A DNA stretch of 64,000 nucleotides from JAXLQL01 sp046331625 (GCA_046331625.1 JAXLQL010000001.1:372001-436000), one strand, 5' to 3'. Counted from the first letter of the stretch, positions 16,366 through 25,342 are shown. Made by a program: numbers and translations. The notes: generated by a model from the sequence alone, not told the origin.

Positions 16366-17656
16366 CCCGTTCAAGTTCGAGTTTGGGCTCGAAAAAGACC
16401 CGGACGGAGGCGTTGGCTCCACGCCGGAAGAGAGCGCCTCATGGGGATGGGTTCAGCTCTGGGTAGGCAACGTCAATCTCTGCGAACACTCGAGCCACGG
16501 GGCCTTGTACGACCGCGTCCACTGGTACCTCCTTCCCTTGCTCGAGTGGTTCGTCGCCCATTGGGATCCTTTGTTGAACGAGTCGCGGCTGCCCGAGCCG
16601 TTTGCGGGCGCAGCCTCGGCGCGCGACGGATACTGGTCAGTCAATCCGTTCGACTTGGACGAAGAGGTTGGCTCGCGAGTGCTGGATTGGCGGAGCCGGC
16701 ATGCGCTTCGCGCTGGTGCCACCGGCGGCGTTCTGCCCGACGTCTTCATTCGGAGATTTCAAGACGACATCGAATTTTCCTGGGGGCATGCCGACGCCCT
16801 CGGATCTCCAGCCCGGTTCCAAGCCCGGCGCGACCATCGTTCGTTCCCGGCAAAAGATGTGGCGACTCGCCTGCACGAGTCCGTTGGCCGGGCCATCTCC
16901 GAAATCCGGCGGAAGGTACCCCAGAGCCAGCGGCTTCGCGATCTCGCCGAATCGCATGCGGCCCTCGAGAAACCGCGCCCCCTTGATCGCGCCGCATGGA
17001 TGGCTGGTATCGGAAAGTCATTTGCCGAATCCGTTGACAGAGTCAAGGGCTGGCTTGAGCGGATCGATGGAGCCAAAGGACAAATTCTGGCAGGTGCCAA
17101 GACTGGCCTCTTGATCGAACACGCTCCACCCGCGTTGCTGATGTTCGGGTCCCTTTCACCGAACATCACCGAAGGAGATGTCTCCACGTTGCTTGGAGTG
17201 CTGCGGAACGCCGCGAAGGCTCCACCAGCATCGCTACCCAAGATCGATGCTGCCGAGTTCCGGCTCGACAACGCTTGGGACCAGGGTTATGAATTGGCCG
17301 ATCGCGCCCGCGAAGCCATGAAGATCGCGGACGGCCCGTACACCGACATCGAACAAATCCTTCGCAAGCGCCGCATCGCGGTACGCGAGATTCAGCTTGC
17401 CGACTCGAAAGTCCGAGCCGTTGCCATTCGTGGCCCCGGGCTGGCTCCCTCGATCGCCATCAATACTGGCTGCGCCAACAATACACGAGACGAAGGCCGC
17501 CGCTTCACGCTGGCTCACGAGCTGTGTCACCTGTTGTTCGACGCAACGCGCGGCGTGCCCCTGGCCGTCGCAACCGGACCTTGGGCGCCCAAGGAGATCG
17601 AGAAGCGTGCCAATGCGTTCGCGGCCATGTTTCTCATGCCCCGCGCCGCGTCTTAG
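16358..17656 (+). CDS. ImmA/IrrE-family zinc metallopeptidase-like protein, truncated by a stop
   Basis: A 432-residue product. The N-terminal 250 residues are a domain I cannot name (ASWGWVQLWVGNVNLCEH near the start). The C-terminal part is ImmA/IrrE-like, with RRFTLAHELCHLLFD: the HELCH zinc motif, near residue 390. Relatives cleave repressors or antitoxins. The frame stops at TAG 17654 right after NAFAAMFLMPRAA, where family members carry on; 59 more sensible codons follow in the same frame to TGA 17836. I infer a nonsense mutation. With the frameshift in the partner gene, the module looks to be decaying. Confidence 0.7.
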   Translation: MSSPFKFEFGLEKDPDGGVGSTPEESASWGWVQLWVGNVNLCEHSSHGALYDRVHWYLLPLLEWFVAHWDPLLNESRLPEPFAGAASARDGYWSVNPFDLDEEVGSRVLDWRSRHALRAGATGGVLPDVFIRRFQDDIEFSWGHADALGSPARFQARRDHRSFPAKDVATRLHESVGRAISEIRRKVPQSQRLRDLAESHAALEKPRPLDRAAWMAGIGKSFAESVDRVKGWLERIDGAKGQILAGAKTGLLIEHAPPALLMFGSLSPNITEGDVSTLLGVLRNAAKAPPASLPKIDAAEFRLDNAWDQGYELADRAREAMKIADGPYTDIEQILRKRRIAVREIQLADSKVRAVAIRGPGLAPSIAINTGCANNTRDEGRRFTLAHELCHLLFDATRGVPLAVATGPWAPKEIEKRANAFAAMFLMPRAAS

Positions 17657-17836
17657 AAACTCGTGGAAGCGAACCGTCCCCTGAATGCTGAATCGCTCCG
17701 CGAGGTTGCCAAGACGTCCGGTACGGGGAAGAAGGCAACGCTCGAACACTTGAACAACATTGGCCTCATCGACGACAACGAGGCCGAGGGTCTAGAGGAA
17801 GATCTCATGGACACCACCGCGAAAAGGGGTTCCTGA
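17657..17836 (+). pseudogene. orphaned C-terminal end of the ImmA/IrrE-like gene
   Basis: In frame with the upstream gene beyond its TAG, 59 codons read KLVEANRPLNAESLREVAKT and onward to EEDLMDTTAKRGS. It resembles the helical end (small winged-helix-like segment) that normally follows the MPRA motif in this family. Confidence 0.6.
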
Positions 17837-17973
17837 AATCCCCCACACGAGGACTCCCCCTCGAAGTCCATCAGGTGAATCACCCACTTCAGCGGATGGT
17901 GCAGCCGTCCCGTAGGTAGGATACCGCCCAGTACTTAAGGTTGAAACCGGGGTGGAACTCGGGGTACTCTCGA

Positions 17974-18002
17974 TTGAGAGGGTACCAGTACGCTACTACA
18001 AT
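17974..18002 (+). promoter_or_regulatory. sigma-70-type promoter of the response regulator gene
   Basis: TTGAGA (17974-17979) and TACAAT (17997-18002) are separated by exactly 17 bases, 25 bp before the ATG at 18028. This is the best consensus promoter in the window. Confidence 0.7.
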
Positions 18003-18027
18003 CAGGTTGTGGTACGCGGAGAAAGCT

Positions 18028-18777
18028 ATGTCAGAGGGAATTGAACTCAACACCGTTGAAACGCCGGCGGAGGAGCCGGTTCAAGAATTGACGGGCAAGT
18101 CGAAGAAGATTCGAGTTGTCCTGGTCGATGACCATCCCATCGTGCGCGAGGGCTTACGAAAGCTCCTCGAGCTCGAAGACGACATCGAGGTCGCAGGCGA
18201 GGCCGAGAACGGACGCCAGGCGCTCGAGATGATCGAAGACTTGCGTCCGGACGTTCTGCTGCTCGACTTGAAGATGCCGGGCATGGACGGATTGACTGCG
18301 CTGCAGACGATGCAGCACAGCCAGCATAAGACGCACATCATCGTGCTCACCGCTTCTGAAGACAAGAACGAGTGGGTACAGGCGATGAAGCTCGGCTGTT
18401 CGGGCATCGTCGTCAAGCAGACCCAGCCTGACCTCATCGTCAAGAGCATCCGCAAGGTGAACTCGGGCGAGATCTGGCTTGACTCGCACACCACCGCCGC
18501 CGTCATGCGGCAGTTCGCTTCGCCGCCCGATCCGCTTGGCCCGTCGAATGGCAAGGGCGGACGCGAGCGCAGCCCGCTCAGTGCACGCGAGCGCGAGATC
18601 GTCGCGCTGGTGGCGCAGGGCTACAAGAACAAAGAGATGGCCGAAAAGATGTTCATCAGCGAGCAGACGGTCAAGAACCACCTGCACAACATCTTCGACA
18701 AGCTCGGCGTCTCAGACCGCTTGGAGTTGGCTCTCTACGCCATCCACAAGGGCCTGCATCTGAACGCCGAGAAGTAA
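18028..18777 (+). CDS. NarL/FixJ-family response regulator
   Basis: A 249-residue two-component output protein. The receiver domain (residues 28-150) has the acidic pair DD at 34-35, phospho-acceptor D80 in VLLLDLKMPG, the switch threonine in VLTAS and the lysine in VVKQ. A LuxR-type helix-turn-helix follows (LSAREREIVALVAQGYKNKE, then SEQTVKNHLHNIFDKLGVSD). ATG 18028 has GGAGA seven bases upstream and a consensus promoter before it. No histidine kinase is nearby, so it is an orphan regulator here. Confidence 0.92.
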   Translation: MSEGIELNTVETPAEEPVQELTGKSKKIRVVLVDDHPIVREGLRKLLELEDDIEVAGEAENGRQALEMIEDLRPDVLLLDLKMPGMDGLTALQTMQHSQHKTHIIVLTASEDKNEWVQAMKLGCSGIVVKQTQPDLIVKSIRKVNSGEIWLDSHTTAAVMRQFASPPDPLGPSNGKGGRERSPLSAREREIVALVAQGYKNKEMAEKMFISEQTVKNHLHNIFDKLGVSDRLELALYAIHKGLHLNAEK

Positions 18778-18784
18778 GCGTCAA

Positions 18785-19180
18785 TCAGGCGACGTCGTAC
18801 AACATCGCGGCGAACTTGGCTCCCTTGAGGCAGCTCTCGATCGTCGGCCACACGCGTTGATGGTCCGCCGAGGCGACCCACTTCGTCCTCTGTTCCTCCG
18901 TCTGAAAGCTGATCAGGAGCCGGTAGTTGAACCCTGCCGGCTTCGTACCCACTTTCGCCTCGCGGAACTTCAACAACTTCACTTCCACGAAGCCCGGCTG
19001 CTTGCTGATCGTCGGCCGGAACGTGTTGCGGAAGTTCGCGTTCAGATCTTTGTCCTTGGCCGGATCCACTTCGAGATCCACGTGAAGCTGAATCGCGGAG
19101 GCCGCCGCCGGTGGAGCCGCCACTGCTGTAGCCGTGCCCGCCGATGCCATCGTCACCAGAGATTTGCGTCGAGTCATCAT
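18785..19180 (-). CDS. exported ABM-like dimeric alpha-beta-barrel protein
   Basis: A 131-residue protein. The start MTRRKSLVTMASAGTATAVA looks like a Tat signal peptide followed by an Ala-rich segment. The remainder (ELEVDPAKDKDLNANFRNTF-like strand and helix order, with QPGFVEVKLLKF) fits the antibiotic-biosynthesis-monooxygenase/dimeric ferredoxin-like fold. These can be small oxygenases or stress proteins, so a reaction cannot be named. It is separated by 12 bp from the oxidoreductase gene upstream on the same strand and may share its transcript. Confidence 0.65.
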   Translation of the reverse strand: MMTRRKSLVTMASAGTATAVAAPPAAASAIQLHVDLEVDPAKDKDLNANFRNTFRPTISKQPGFVEVKLLKFREAKVGTKPAGFNYRLLISFQTEEQRTKWVASADHQRVWPTIESCLKGAKFAAMLYDVA

Positions 19181-19192
19181 TCTCTGAGGATT

Positions 19193-20200
19193 CTACACCC
19201 GAACCGTGACTTTGCCAAAATGGCCCGCCGCTTCCAGGTGCCGGAGCGCGTCCTGCGCACGCTCGAACTCGAACGCGGAATCCACCACTGGCTTGATCCG
19301 ATTCAGCTCGAGAGACCGGTTCATCGCCTCGAACATCTCGCGCGAGCCGACGAAAATCCCCTGGATCCGAATCGCCTTCATCAGTGCTGCGGTCAGGTTC
19401 ACATCACCCTGGCCTGCGGCCCGATTGCCGATGAGCGCGATCCGCCCGCCCATTCGCGTTGCCCGAATCGACTTGCCGATCGTAGCCGCGCCGCCGATCT
19501 CCACCACGTGGTCCACACCGCCGCCGGTGAGCTTGCGCACGGCTTCTTCCCAGTCGGGCGCCGTGACGTAGTTGAGGACTTCGTTCGCCCCGAGCGTCCG
19601 CAAGCGCGCGGCCTTTTCATCCGATGACGTGATAGCGATGACGTGAGCGCCCGCGGCGCGCGCGAACTGAAGCGCGAACAACGACACACCGCCCGAGCCT
19701 TGCACCAACGCTGTGTCGCCCTGCTTGATCTGGCCTTCCACCACCAGCGCGTTCCACGCCGTCACGCCCGCGCACGGCAGCGAAGCCGCTTCTTCCCAAG
19801 TCAAGTACGCCGGCAATCGCACCAGGGCGTCTTCGGAGAGAGTCACCTGCTCGGCGAGCACTCCCTGCGCGAACGCGCCCATCGCGCTCCTCGCCACCGC
19901 TTCATTCACAGCTCCCGAAATCCACGCCGGCATGAATGCGGCTGCCACGCGATCGCCAGGCTTGAACTTCGTCGCACCAGCACCCGCAGCGATGACCTCG
20001 CCAGCGCAGTCCGAGCAAATTGTCAGTGGCAGGGGAAGCTTCTTCGTGTAGAGCCCCTTCGCGACCAGCAAATCGCGGAAGTTGAGCGAGACGCCCCGCA
20101 CCCGGATCGTCACCTGTCCGGCGCCGGGCGATTGCTCCGGCAACTCATTGCACTTCAGTCCGTCGATCGAAAACGTGTCCGTGATCTGCCATGCGCGCAT
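19193..20200 (-). CDS. medium-chain zinc-less alcohol dehydrogenase / quinone oxidoreductase-like protein
   Basis: A 335-residue MDR-superfamily enzyme. NFRDLLVAKGLY, then ICSDCAGEVIAAGAGATKFK are family landmarks, and VQGSGGVSLFALQFARAAGA is the NAD(P)-binding motif. The catalytic-zinc ligands of true alcohol dehydrogenases are not apparent, so reduction of a quinone or enone by NAD(P)H is more likely. I chose ATG 20200; TACAAT sits six bases upstream, which suggests a leaderless message. Its start is only 14 bp from the divergent thioesterase start. Confidence 0.8.
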   Translation of the reverse strand: MRAWQITDTFSIDGLKCNELPEQSPGAGQVTIRVRGVSLNFRDLLVAKGLYTKKLPLPLTICSDCAGEVIAAGAGATKFKPGDRVAAAFMPAWISGAVNEAVARSAMGAFAQGVLAEQVTLSEDALVRLPAYLTWEEAASLPCAGVTAWNALVVEGQIKQGDTALVQGSGGVSLFALQFARAAGAHVIAITSSDEKAARLRTLGANEVLNYVTAPDWEEAVRKLTGGGVDHVVEIGGAATIGKSIRATRMGGRIALIGNRAAGQGDVNLTAALMKAIRIQGIFVGSREMFEAMNRSLELNRIKPVVDSAFEFERAQDALRHLEAAGHFGKVTVRV

Positions 20201-20214
20201 TACCGCATTGTAGA

Positions 20215-20643
20215 ATGACGTTCTTGTCCCAACCTCTCGACCTCGCTCAATTGCGGCAGCGAATGGCCAAGCTGCCATTCAATAACATGCTCGGAATTCG
20301 CGTAGCGCGCGTCCATCGCGATGGTGTCACGGTGGAGTGCGCGTTGCGTCCCGAATTCGGCAACATGCATGGAACGCTGCATGGCGGCGTCACTGCCACC
20401 CTTGTCGACGTAGCGGGCGGTTTTGCCACGCTGACCCGCTACGGCGGCCAGCCCGCGACCACGGTCGAGATGAAGCTGAACTACTTCCTGCCCATCACGG
20501 GCCGCAAGGTGCGGGCGCGGTCCAAGATCCTGCGCGCCGGCAAGACCTTGTGCGTGAGTCAGGTAGAAGTGTTCGGGGATGATGGCAAGCTCGCGGCCGC
20601 CGGATTGATCACTTACATGATCCTGCCCGCGCCCAAACCGTAG
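20215..20643 (+). CDS. PaaI-type hotdog thioesterase
   Basis: A 142-residue acyl-CoA thioesterase. The hotdog-fold core shows GNMHGTLHGGVTATLVDVAG, where HGG is the family's typical catalytic region, and TVEMKLNYFLP. It hydrolyses a CoA thioester of unknown identity, probably aromatic or short acyl. I chose ATG 20215 because it is the first plausible start; no clear ribosome site is visible, and ATG 20263 remains possible. Its end overlaps the convergent PAP2 gene by 31 bp. Confidence 0.8.
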   Translation: MTFLSQPLDLAQLRQRMAKLPFNNMLGIRVARVHRDGVTVECALRPEFGNMHGTLHGGVTATLVDVAGGFATLTRYGGQPATTVEMKLNYFLPITGRKVRARSKILRAGKTLCVSQVEVFGDDGKLAAAGLITYMILPAPKP

Positions 20644-21161
20644 GCCGCCCATCCGAGGACCGAGCCAATCGCCGCTCCCGCCACCACGTCGCTCAGGAAG
20701 TGCATTCCGAGTGCGATTCGCGACGCGGCGATGCTCATCGCGCAGACCGAAAGCGGCGGCGTCAAGCCAGGATTGTATAGCGCCACCGGAACGCATATCG
20801 CGAAGGCCGTGATCGTGTGGCCCGAAGGAAACGAAAACCGGTCCGGTGGCAAAAGCGTGGACCAGCAATGCGGCTCCATATGACATGGCCGCCTCCGTCC
20901 CGTCACGCGCTTCAGCGCGAGGAAGACGGCGATCCCCACGCCAGCCGCGAACATCGCCGTGAGCACCGTTGGCAGAGCCTCCCAGCCATGGGCAGCGAAC
21001 AATGCGCCGGCCAGCAGGTACCACAACCAGCCGTCGCCTCCTCGCGTGGCGCAAATCATCCAAAGCCGGAACCAGCGCGGAGCCGGCCACCGGTGAACCC
21101 GGCGCATCAACCGGTGGTCCCGCGCTTCGATGTAGCCAATCATCGCCTGCGTGGCGCTCAT
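20613..21161 (-). CDS. PAP2-family membrane phosphatase
   Basis: A 182-residue integral membrane lipid phosphatase. All three PAP2 signature blocks are present: K84 to R91-P92 in KRVTGRRRP, PSGH at 112-115, and S147-R148 ... H154 ... D158 in SRIALGMHFLSD. Likely substrates are undecaprenyl pyrophosphate or phosphatidate-type lipids. About five membrane helices are predicted by eye. The gene ends inside the thioesterase gene on the other strand. Confidence 0.88.
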   Translation of the reverse strand: MSATQAMIGYIEARDHRLMRRVHRWPAPRWFRLWMICATRGGDGWLWYLLAGALFAAHGWEALPTVLTAMFAAGVGIAVFLALKRVTGRRRPCHMEPHCWSTLLPPDRFSFPSGHTITAFAICVPVALYNPGLTPPLSVCAMSIAASRIALGMHFLSDVVAGAAIGSVLGWAAYGLGAGRIM

Positions 21162-21213
21162 ACCCGTGTTTAACTGACGGGAGTTTCGAAAGGATGAGAG
21201 CCGGGCGAAACCT

Positions 21214-23730
21214 TCATGACGAAGCGCGATAGAAGCTTCGTTTCAGCGCCTCCACCGCCACCACGTACGCCGAAGTGATCGCCAGAATCAGAGCCATCAC
21301 CTCCGCGGGAAGCCGTACGAACCCGAACACGCTCGCATCCGGCAAGTAAGGAATCGACAGGGCCACGGCGGTGACAGCGATGGTGGAGACGAGCAGCGCG
21401 CTACCCGGCCGGCTCCGATAGAACGGCACTCGCGTCCGGACCACGAGCGCGATCACAAGCTCCGTCAACAACGACTCGACGAACCATGCAGTCCGGAACA
21501 CCTCCGGCGTGGCGTGCGCGATGAACAGCAGCATGCCGAAGGTCGCGTAGTCGAACACCGAGCTCATCAGCCCGAAGCGGATCATGAAGCGGCGAATGAA
21601 GTGGATATCCCAACGCGGCGGGCGCTCCACCCAGTTCCGGTCCACGTTGTCGCCGGCGATCGACATCGCCGGAATGTCGGCCAAGAAGTTGTTGAGCAGG
21701 ATCTGCTTGGCGAGCAGCGGAAGAAACGGCAGGAACAGCGACGCGCCCGCCATGCTCAGCATGTTGCCGAAGTTGGCGCTGGTGCTGGTAAAGATGTACT
21801 TGAGGGTGTTGGCGAACGTGCGCCGGCCCTGCTCGATTCCCGAGTGCAGCACGGCCAGATCGTGTTCGAGCAGCACCAGGTCCGCCGCTTCCTTGGCCAC
21901 GTCGACAGCCTGATCCACCGAGATACCGACGTCCGCGGCGTGCAGCGCTGGCGCATCGTTGATGCCGTCACCCATGTATCCGACCACGTGCCCGGTCTTT
22001 TGCAGCGCCCGGATGATGCGCTCTTTCTGGTTGGGATCCACCTGCACGAACAGCGTGGTTTTCTCCGCCGCATGCCAGAGAGCTTCGTCGCCCATCTGGC
22101 GGAGTTCGTGTCCGGTGAGCACGCCGCCCGAGTCGAGCCCGACGGTCTCGGCGATATGGAGAGCCACGCCGCGGCTGTCTCCAGTGACGATCTTCAGGTC
22201 CACGCCGAGGTGGCGGAGATCGGCCAAGGTCTCGCGCATCGCCTGCTTTGGAGGGTCGAAAAAGATGAGGAATCCCTCGAACGTCATCTCGCGTTCGTCG
22301 TCGTGGCTCAATGGCGCGGCCGATGGCAGCCGGCGCGACGCCACGCCGAGCACACGAAATCCCTGCCGGCCCCAGTCTTCATAGCGGGCGAGAATTCCCT
22401 GGCGACGCGCTTCGTCGAGCGCGCCTTCGCGCACCGAGGCGCAGATGTCGAGCACGGCTTCGAGCGCGCCCTTCGTGATCAACTCAGGCGGCCCTTCTGG
22501 CGCGATGACGGCGACGCTGAGCCGCTTTCGGATGAAGTCGTAAGGAATCTCGTCGAACTTGCGGTAGCCTTCGATGTTTGAGGTCTCGCCCTGCGCGCGG
22601 ATCGCGTCATCGAGCGGATTGCCGAGGCCCGTCTCGAACGTTGCGTTCAGCACCGCGTAGCGCAGCACATCTGGCGACGCCTTACCCTCCGCATCGAATG
22701 CCCCATCGAGCCGGATCACGCCTTCGGTCAGCGTGCCGGTTTTGTCGGTGCATAACACGTCCATGCTGCCCAGGTTCTCGATCGCATTCAGCCTCCGCAC
22801 AATCACGCCGCCAGCGGCCATCCGCTGCGCGCCCTTGGAAAGCGTGATGGTAAAGATGGCGGGCAGCAGTTGCGGAGTCAGCCCCACAGCCAATGCCACG
22901 GCGAACAGCAGCGAGTCGATCGCGGGCTTGGCATAGAGCACGTTCGCGGCAAACACCAGCAGCACCAGCGCCACCAGCACTTGCATCAACATGATCCCGA
23001 AGTGATGGAGCCCGCGCTCGAACTCGGTCATCGGGGGCCGCGTTTCGAGCCGGGCCGCGATCTCTCCGAACGCCGTCCCGGCGCCTGTGCGGACCACGAG
23101 GGCCGTCGCCATGCCGCTGCGCACGCTGGAGCCAAGGAAGACGCAGTTCGGCCGCTCGGCGATTCCGGCATCGGCGGCGGCAACGCCCGGCTTCTTCTCC
23201 ACCGGGAACGTCTCGCCCGTAAGAACGGACTGGCTGACGAAGAAGTCCCGGGCATCGAGCAACAGGCAGTCGGCGGGAATGAGGCTTCCCGCGGACAGCG
23301 ACACGATGTCGCCGGGCACTACCTCGGGAATCGGGATCGCCGCCGCCTGCCCATCCCGAAGGACCTGGGTCTTGGCCGTAATGCGCTGCCGCAGCCGCTC
23401 CACGGCGGAACTGGCCATGTGCTCCTGCGCGAAGCCGAGGATTCCGCTACCGGCGACAATCGCCAGCACCACCGTTGCGTCAACCCACGCACCGGCCAGC
23501 GCCGAAACCACCACGGCGAACACCAGAATCAACACCAACGGACTCGCGAACTGGGCCGCCAGCATGCGCAGCATGGATGCCCGGCGATGTTCGCGCGGAG
23601 TGTTCGGTCCGTAGCGAGACAGCCGTTCGGCGGCTTCGGCCGAGGTCAGCCCTTCGCGGCGCGTGTCGAGTTGACGGATGGCATCGGCCGCGGGCAGGGT
23701 CCAGAACATGCTCTGCGAATCTTGTTGCAC
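21214..23730 (-). CDS. mgtA: magnesium-translocating P-type ATPase
   Basis: An 838-residue P-type ATPase. The phosphorylated aspartate is in LCTDKTGTLTEG near residue 330; the actuator motif is SVLTGETFPVEKK; the hinge has GDGINDAPALHAADVGIS. N-terminal LTSAEAAERLSRYGPN and C-terminal helices with AKQILLNNFLADIPAM are typical of MgtA/MgtB Mg2+ importers. It would import Mg2+ across the inner membrane when external Mg2+ is low. It is monocistronic; I did not find an mgtL-like leader or a Mg2+ riboswitch upstream. Confidence 0.9.
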   Translation of the reverse strand: MQQDSQSMFWTLPAADAIRQLDTRREGLTSAEAAERLSRYGPNTPREHRRASMLRMLAAQFASPLVLILVFAVVVSALAGAWVDATVVLAIVAGSGILGFAQEHMASSAVERLRQRITAKTQVLRDGQAAAIPIPEVVPGDIVSLSAGSLIPADCLLLDARDFFVSQSVLTGETFPVEKKPGVAAADAGIAERPNCVFLGSSVRSGMATALVVRTGAGTAFGEIAARLETRPPMTEFERGLHHFGIMLMQVLVALVLLVFAANVLYAKPAIDSLLFAVALAVGLTPQLLPAIFTITLSKGAQRMAAGGVIVRRLNAIENLGSMDVLCTDKTGTLTEGVIRLDGAFDAEGKASPDVLRYAVLNATFETGLGNPLDDAIRAQGETSNIEGYRKFDEIPYDFIRKRLSVAVIAPEGPPELITKGALEAVLDICASVREGALDEARRQGILARYEDWGRQGFRVLGVASRRLPSAAPLSHDDEREMTFEGFLIFFDPPKQAMRETLADLRHLGVDLKIVTGDSRGVALHIAETVGLDSGGVLTGHELRQMGDEALWHAAEKTTLFVQVDPNQKERIIRALQKTGHVVGYMGDGINDAPALHAADVGISVDQAVDVAKEAADLVLLEHDLAVLHSGIEQGRRTFANTLKYIFTSTSANFGNMLSMAGASLFLPFLPLLAKQILLNNFLADIPAMSIAGDNVDRNWVERPPRWDIHFIRRFMIRFGLMSSVFDYATFGMLLFIAHATPEVFRTAWFVESLLTELVIALVVRTRVPFYRSRPGSALLVSTIAVTAVALSIPYLPDASVFGFVRLPAEVMALILAITSAYVVAVEALKRSFYRASS

Positions 23731-23770
23731 GCCTCAATCCATTACGCCGCCGCGGCGGTTTCTTGAACGA

Positions 23771-24841
23771 TCAGTTTGTCGGGCGTTCGGCCAGTGCCTG
23801 CTTCAGAGCATTGATCGCACAGCGGCGGAGAAGGGTTGTGGTGGAGTCGCGGTGCGGGCGATGGCGGCCCTTGCTATAGGCCGACAAGGTGTACGCCTTC
23901 AGTTCTTCGAAAAGGATCTCATGAGCCGCGGTAATGTCAGCCACCGCTTCCGGATCGTCTTGGCGCAGCGTGAGCTCGTAACCCCGATCCGGGCGAATCT
24001 TGAAACCCTCTGAGACGGCGATCGAGCCGATGATGTAGAGGTGCTTCTGGCGATGAGGGGAAATGACGAATTCCAGATTCCCGAGCCCCTTCTCGTTCCT
24101 GTCTTCGAGCAGCACAAGAAGGGTCCGGAGACGAAACGCGGCCGTTGCGCCCCCCTCCGGCACTTGGGCTCCGTCCCGCGGGGGCGAAATGATCAGCCGG
24201 ACCCGGCAACCGCGACGCGCCAGTTCGAGCATGCACTGCTTGTCTTCTAGCAGCAACCGGCGATACTGCTGTTCTCGCTTGCCGAACGGTTCGGCTTCCC
24301 CGATCGCCAGAGTCGAGAGAAAGCCACTGAACCACACGCACTGTTTCGACAATTCATCGCCGGAGAGAGCCAAGAGCTGTTTCAAGTCACTCACCACAGA
24401 CCGCGAGCGTTCGTTGCGGCCCCGAATCACCTTCGGCATTCGCGGCGGCATCGTAACCCGCAGGGCGCTCGCGAGAGCCCGCTCGAACTCGTGCATGGCT
24501 TCGAGATCGAAGAAGATGCAGCGCAGTCCGGCTATGTCGAAAGGCAATCGGCTCCGGCTAGCCCGCCGAACCATAATCACTCTGTCCGTTCGGGCGTGAG
24601 CGAGCCCCAGTTCGTACATCACGTTCGAATTCTTGCCGGTGACATCGCAAACGATCAGCTCTGCCCTGTCGATCTCGCGAAGGATATCACCCATCACCAG
24701 GCCGGGCCCGCGAAATTCATCGGCGCGGCGCGCTTCGAATTTCACCTTGGCGCATGCGTTTTGAACAGACTTCCAGAGAGCGGCCGAGTGATCCGCCCGA
24801 AAAGGCATGGCGACGAAAACCCTGGCCTTGGAATCAGGCAC
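23771..24841 (-). CDS. nucleoside-deoxyribosyltransferase-like domain fused to a PLD-like C-terminal domain
   Basis: A 356-residue protein. Residues 7-100 (VFVAMPFRADHSAALW, D41, D66 in VCDVTGKNSN, E77 in MYELGLAHAR) match the Rossmann-like NDT/TIR-related fold; the Glu of YELG is the expected glycosidic nucleophile. About 110 residues of helical linker follow. Residues about 225-320 (RRGCRVRLIISPP, then SPHRQKHLYIIGS) weakly resemble phospholipase-D-like domains. An NAD+ or nucleotide N-glycosidase is plausible. GTG 24841 is the likely start, with GGAGAG upstream and only one base after the thioesterase stop, so it is coupled to that gene. Possible defence effector; function not demonstrated. 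Confidence 0.6.
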   Translation of the reverse strand: MPDSKARVFVAMPFRADHSAALWKSVQNACAKVKFEARRADEFRGPGLVMGDILREIDRAELIVCDVTGKNSNVMYELGLAHARTDRVIMVRRASRSRLPFDIAGLRCIFFDLEAMHEFERALASALRVTMPPRMPKVIRGRNERSRSVVSDLKQLLALSGDELSKQCVWFSGFLSTLAIGEAEPFGKREQQYRRLLLEDKQCMLELARRGCRVRLIISPPRDGAQVPEGGATAAFRLRTLLVLLEDRNEKGLGNLEFVISPHRQKHLYIIGSIAVSEGFKIRPDRGYELTLRQDDPEAVADITAAHEILFEELKAYTLSAYSKGRHRPHRDSTTTLLRRCAINALKQALAERPTN

Positions 24842-24842
24842 G

Positions 24843-25268
24843 TCAGCTCTCCGAGTCGGCTGCGAACGCCGGCCGGTACGCCTCTGGCACCTTGCGAGGC
24901 TTGCCCTCGCTGTCGAGAAACACATGTTTCGTGTGCCCGGTCGCGAGAGTCTGCCCCGTCGCGGCATTCACGATTTCGTAGCCGAACACCACCATGCGCG
25001 CGTTCGTCTCGGTAACCTGAGTCCGCACGGCGATCTCGTCGTCGTAGCGCGCCGGCGAGTGATACCGGCAGCCGGCTTCCACCACCGCGAGTTTCAGACC
25101 CGCCTCGGTCTCGAAGTCACGATACCGCAGTCCGCGCGCGCGAAAGAACTCCACTCGCCCCACCTCCATCCAGACCAAGTAGTTGGCGTGGTAGACGATG
25201 CCCATCTGGTCCGTTTCGGCGTATCGGACGCGGAGACGCGCCTCGTGGATTGTCACTGAAGCTGACAT
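24843..25268 (-). CDS. YbgC/FadM-family acyl-CoA thioesterase
   Basis: A 141-residue hotdog-fold enzyme. The diagnostic segment YAETDQMGIVYHANYLVWME includes the catalytic D20 and H27. Members hydrolyse acyl-CoA or acyl-ACP, sometimes linked to the Tol-Pal system, but no tol gene is present. ATG 25268 overlaps a TATAAT box on the same strand, which would place the transcript start inside the gene; GTG 25256 is therefore a possible leaderless start. The NDT/PLD-like gene follows after one base. Confidence 0.82.
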   Translation of the reverse strand: MSASVTIHEARLRVRYAETDQMGIVYHANYLVWMEVGRVEFFRARGLRYRDFETEAGLKLAVVEAGCRYHSPARYDDEIAVRTQVTETNARMVVFGYEIVNAATGQTLATGHTKHVFLDSEGKPRKVPEAYRPAFAADSES

Positions 25269-25342
25269 TATAGGGGTTTCGGCGCGCATGTGGCGGATGG
25301 CGGCATTCCGGCTACAATAGGCTAGGTCTAGGATACCCGCCA

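Noticed and set aside
23731..23770. A Mg2+ riboswitch or mgtL-like leader upstream of mgtA
   Set aside because: Only 40 bp separate mgtA from the next gene on the same strand, and no Pro-rich leader peptide or known leader fold was seen.
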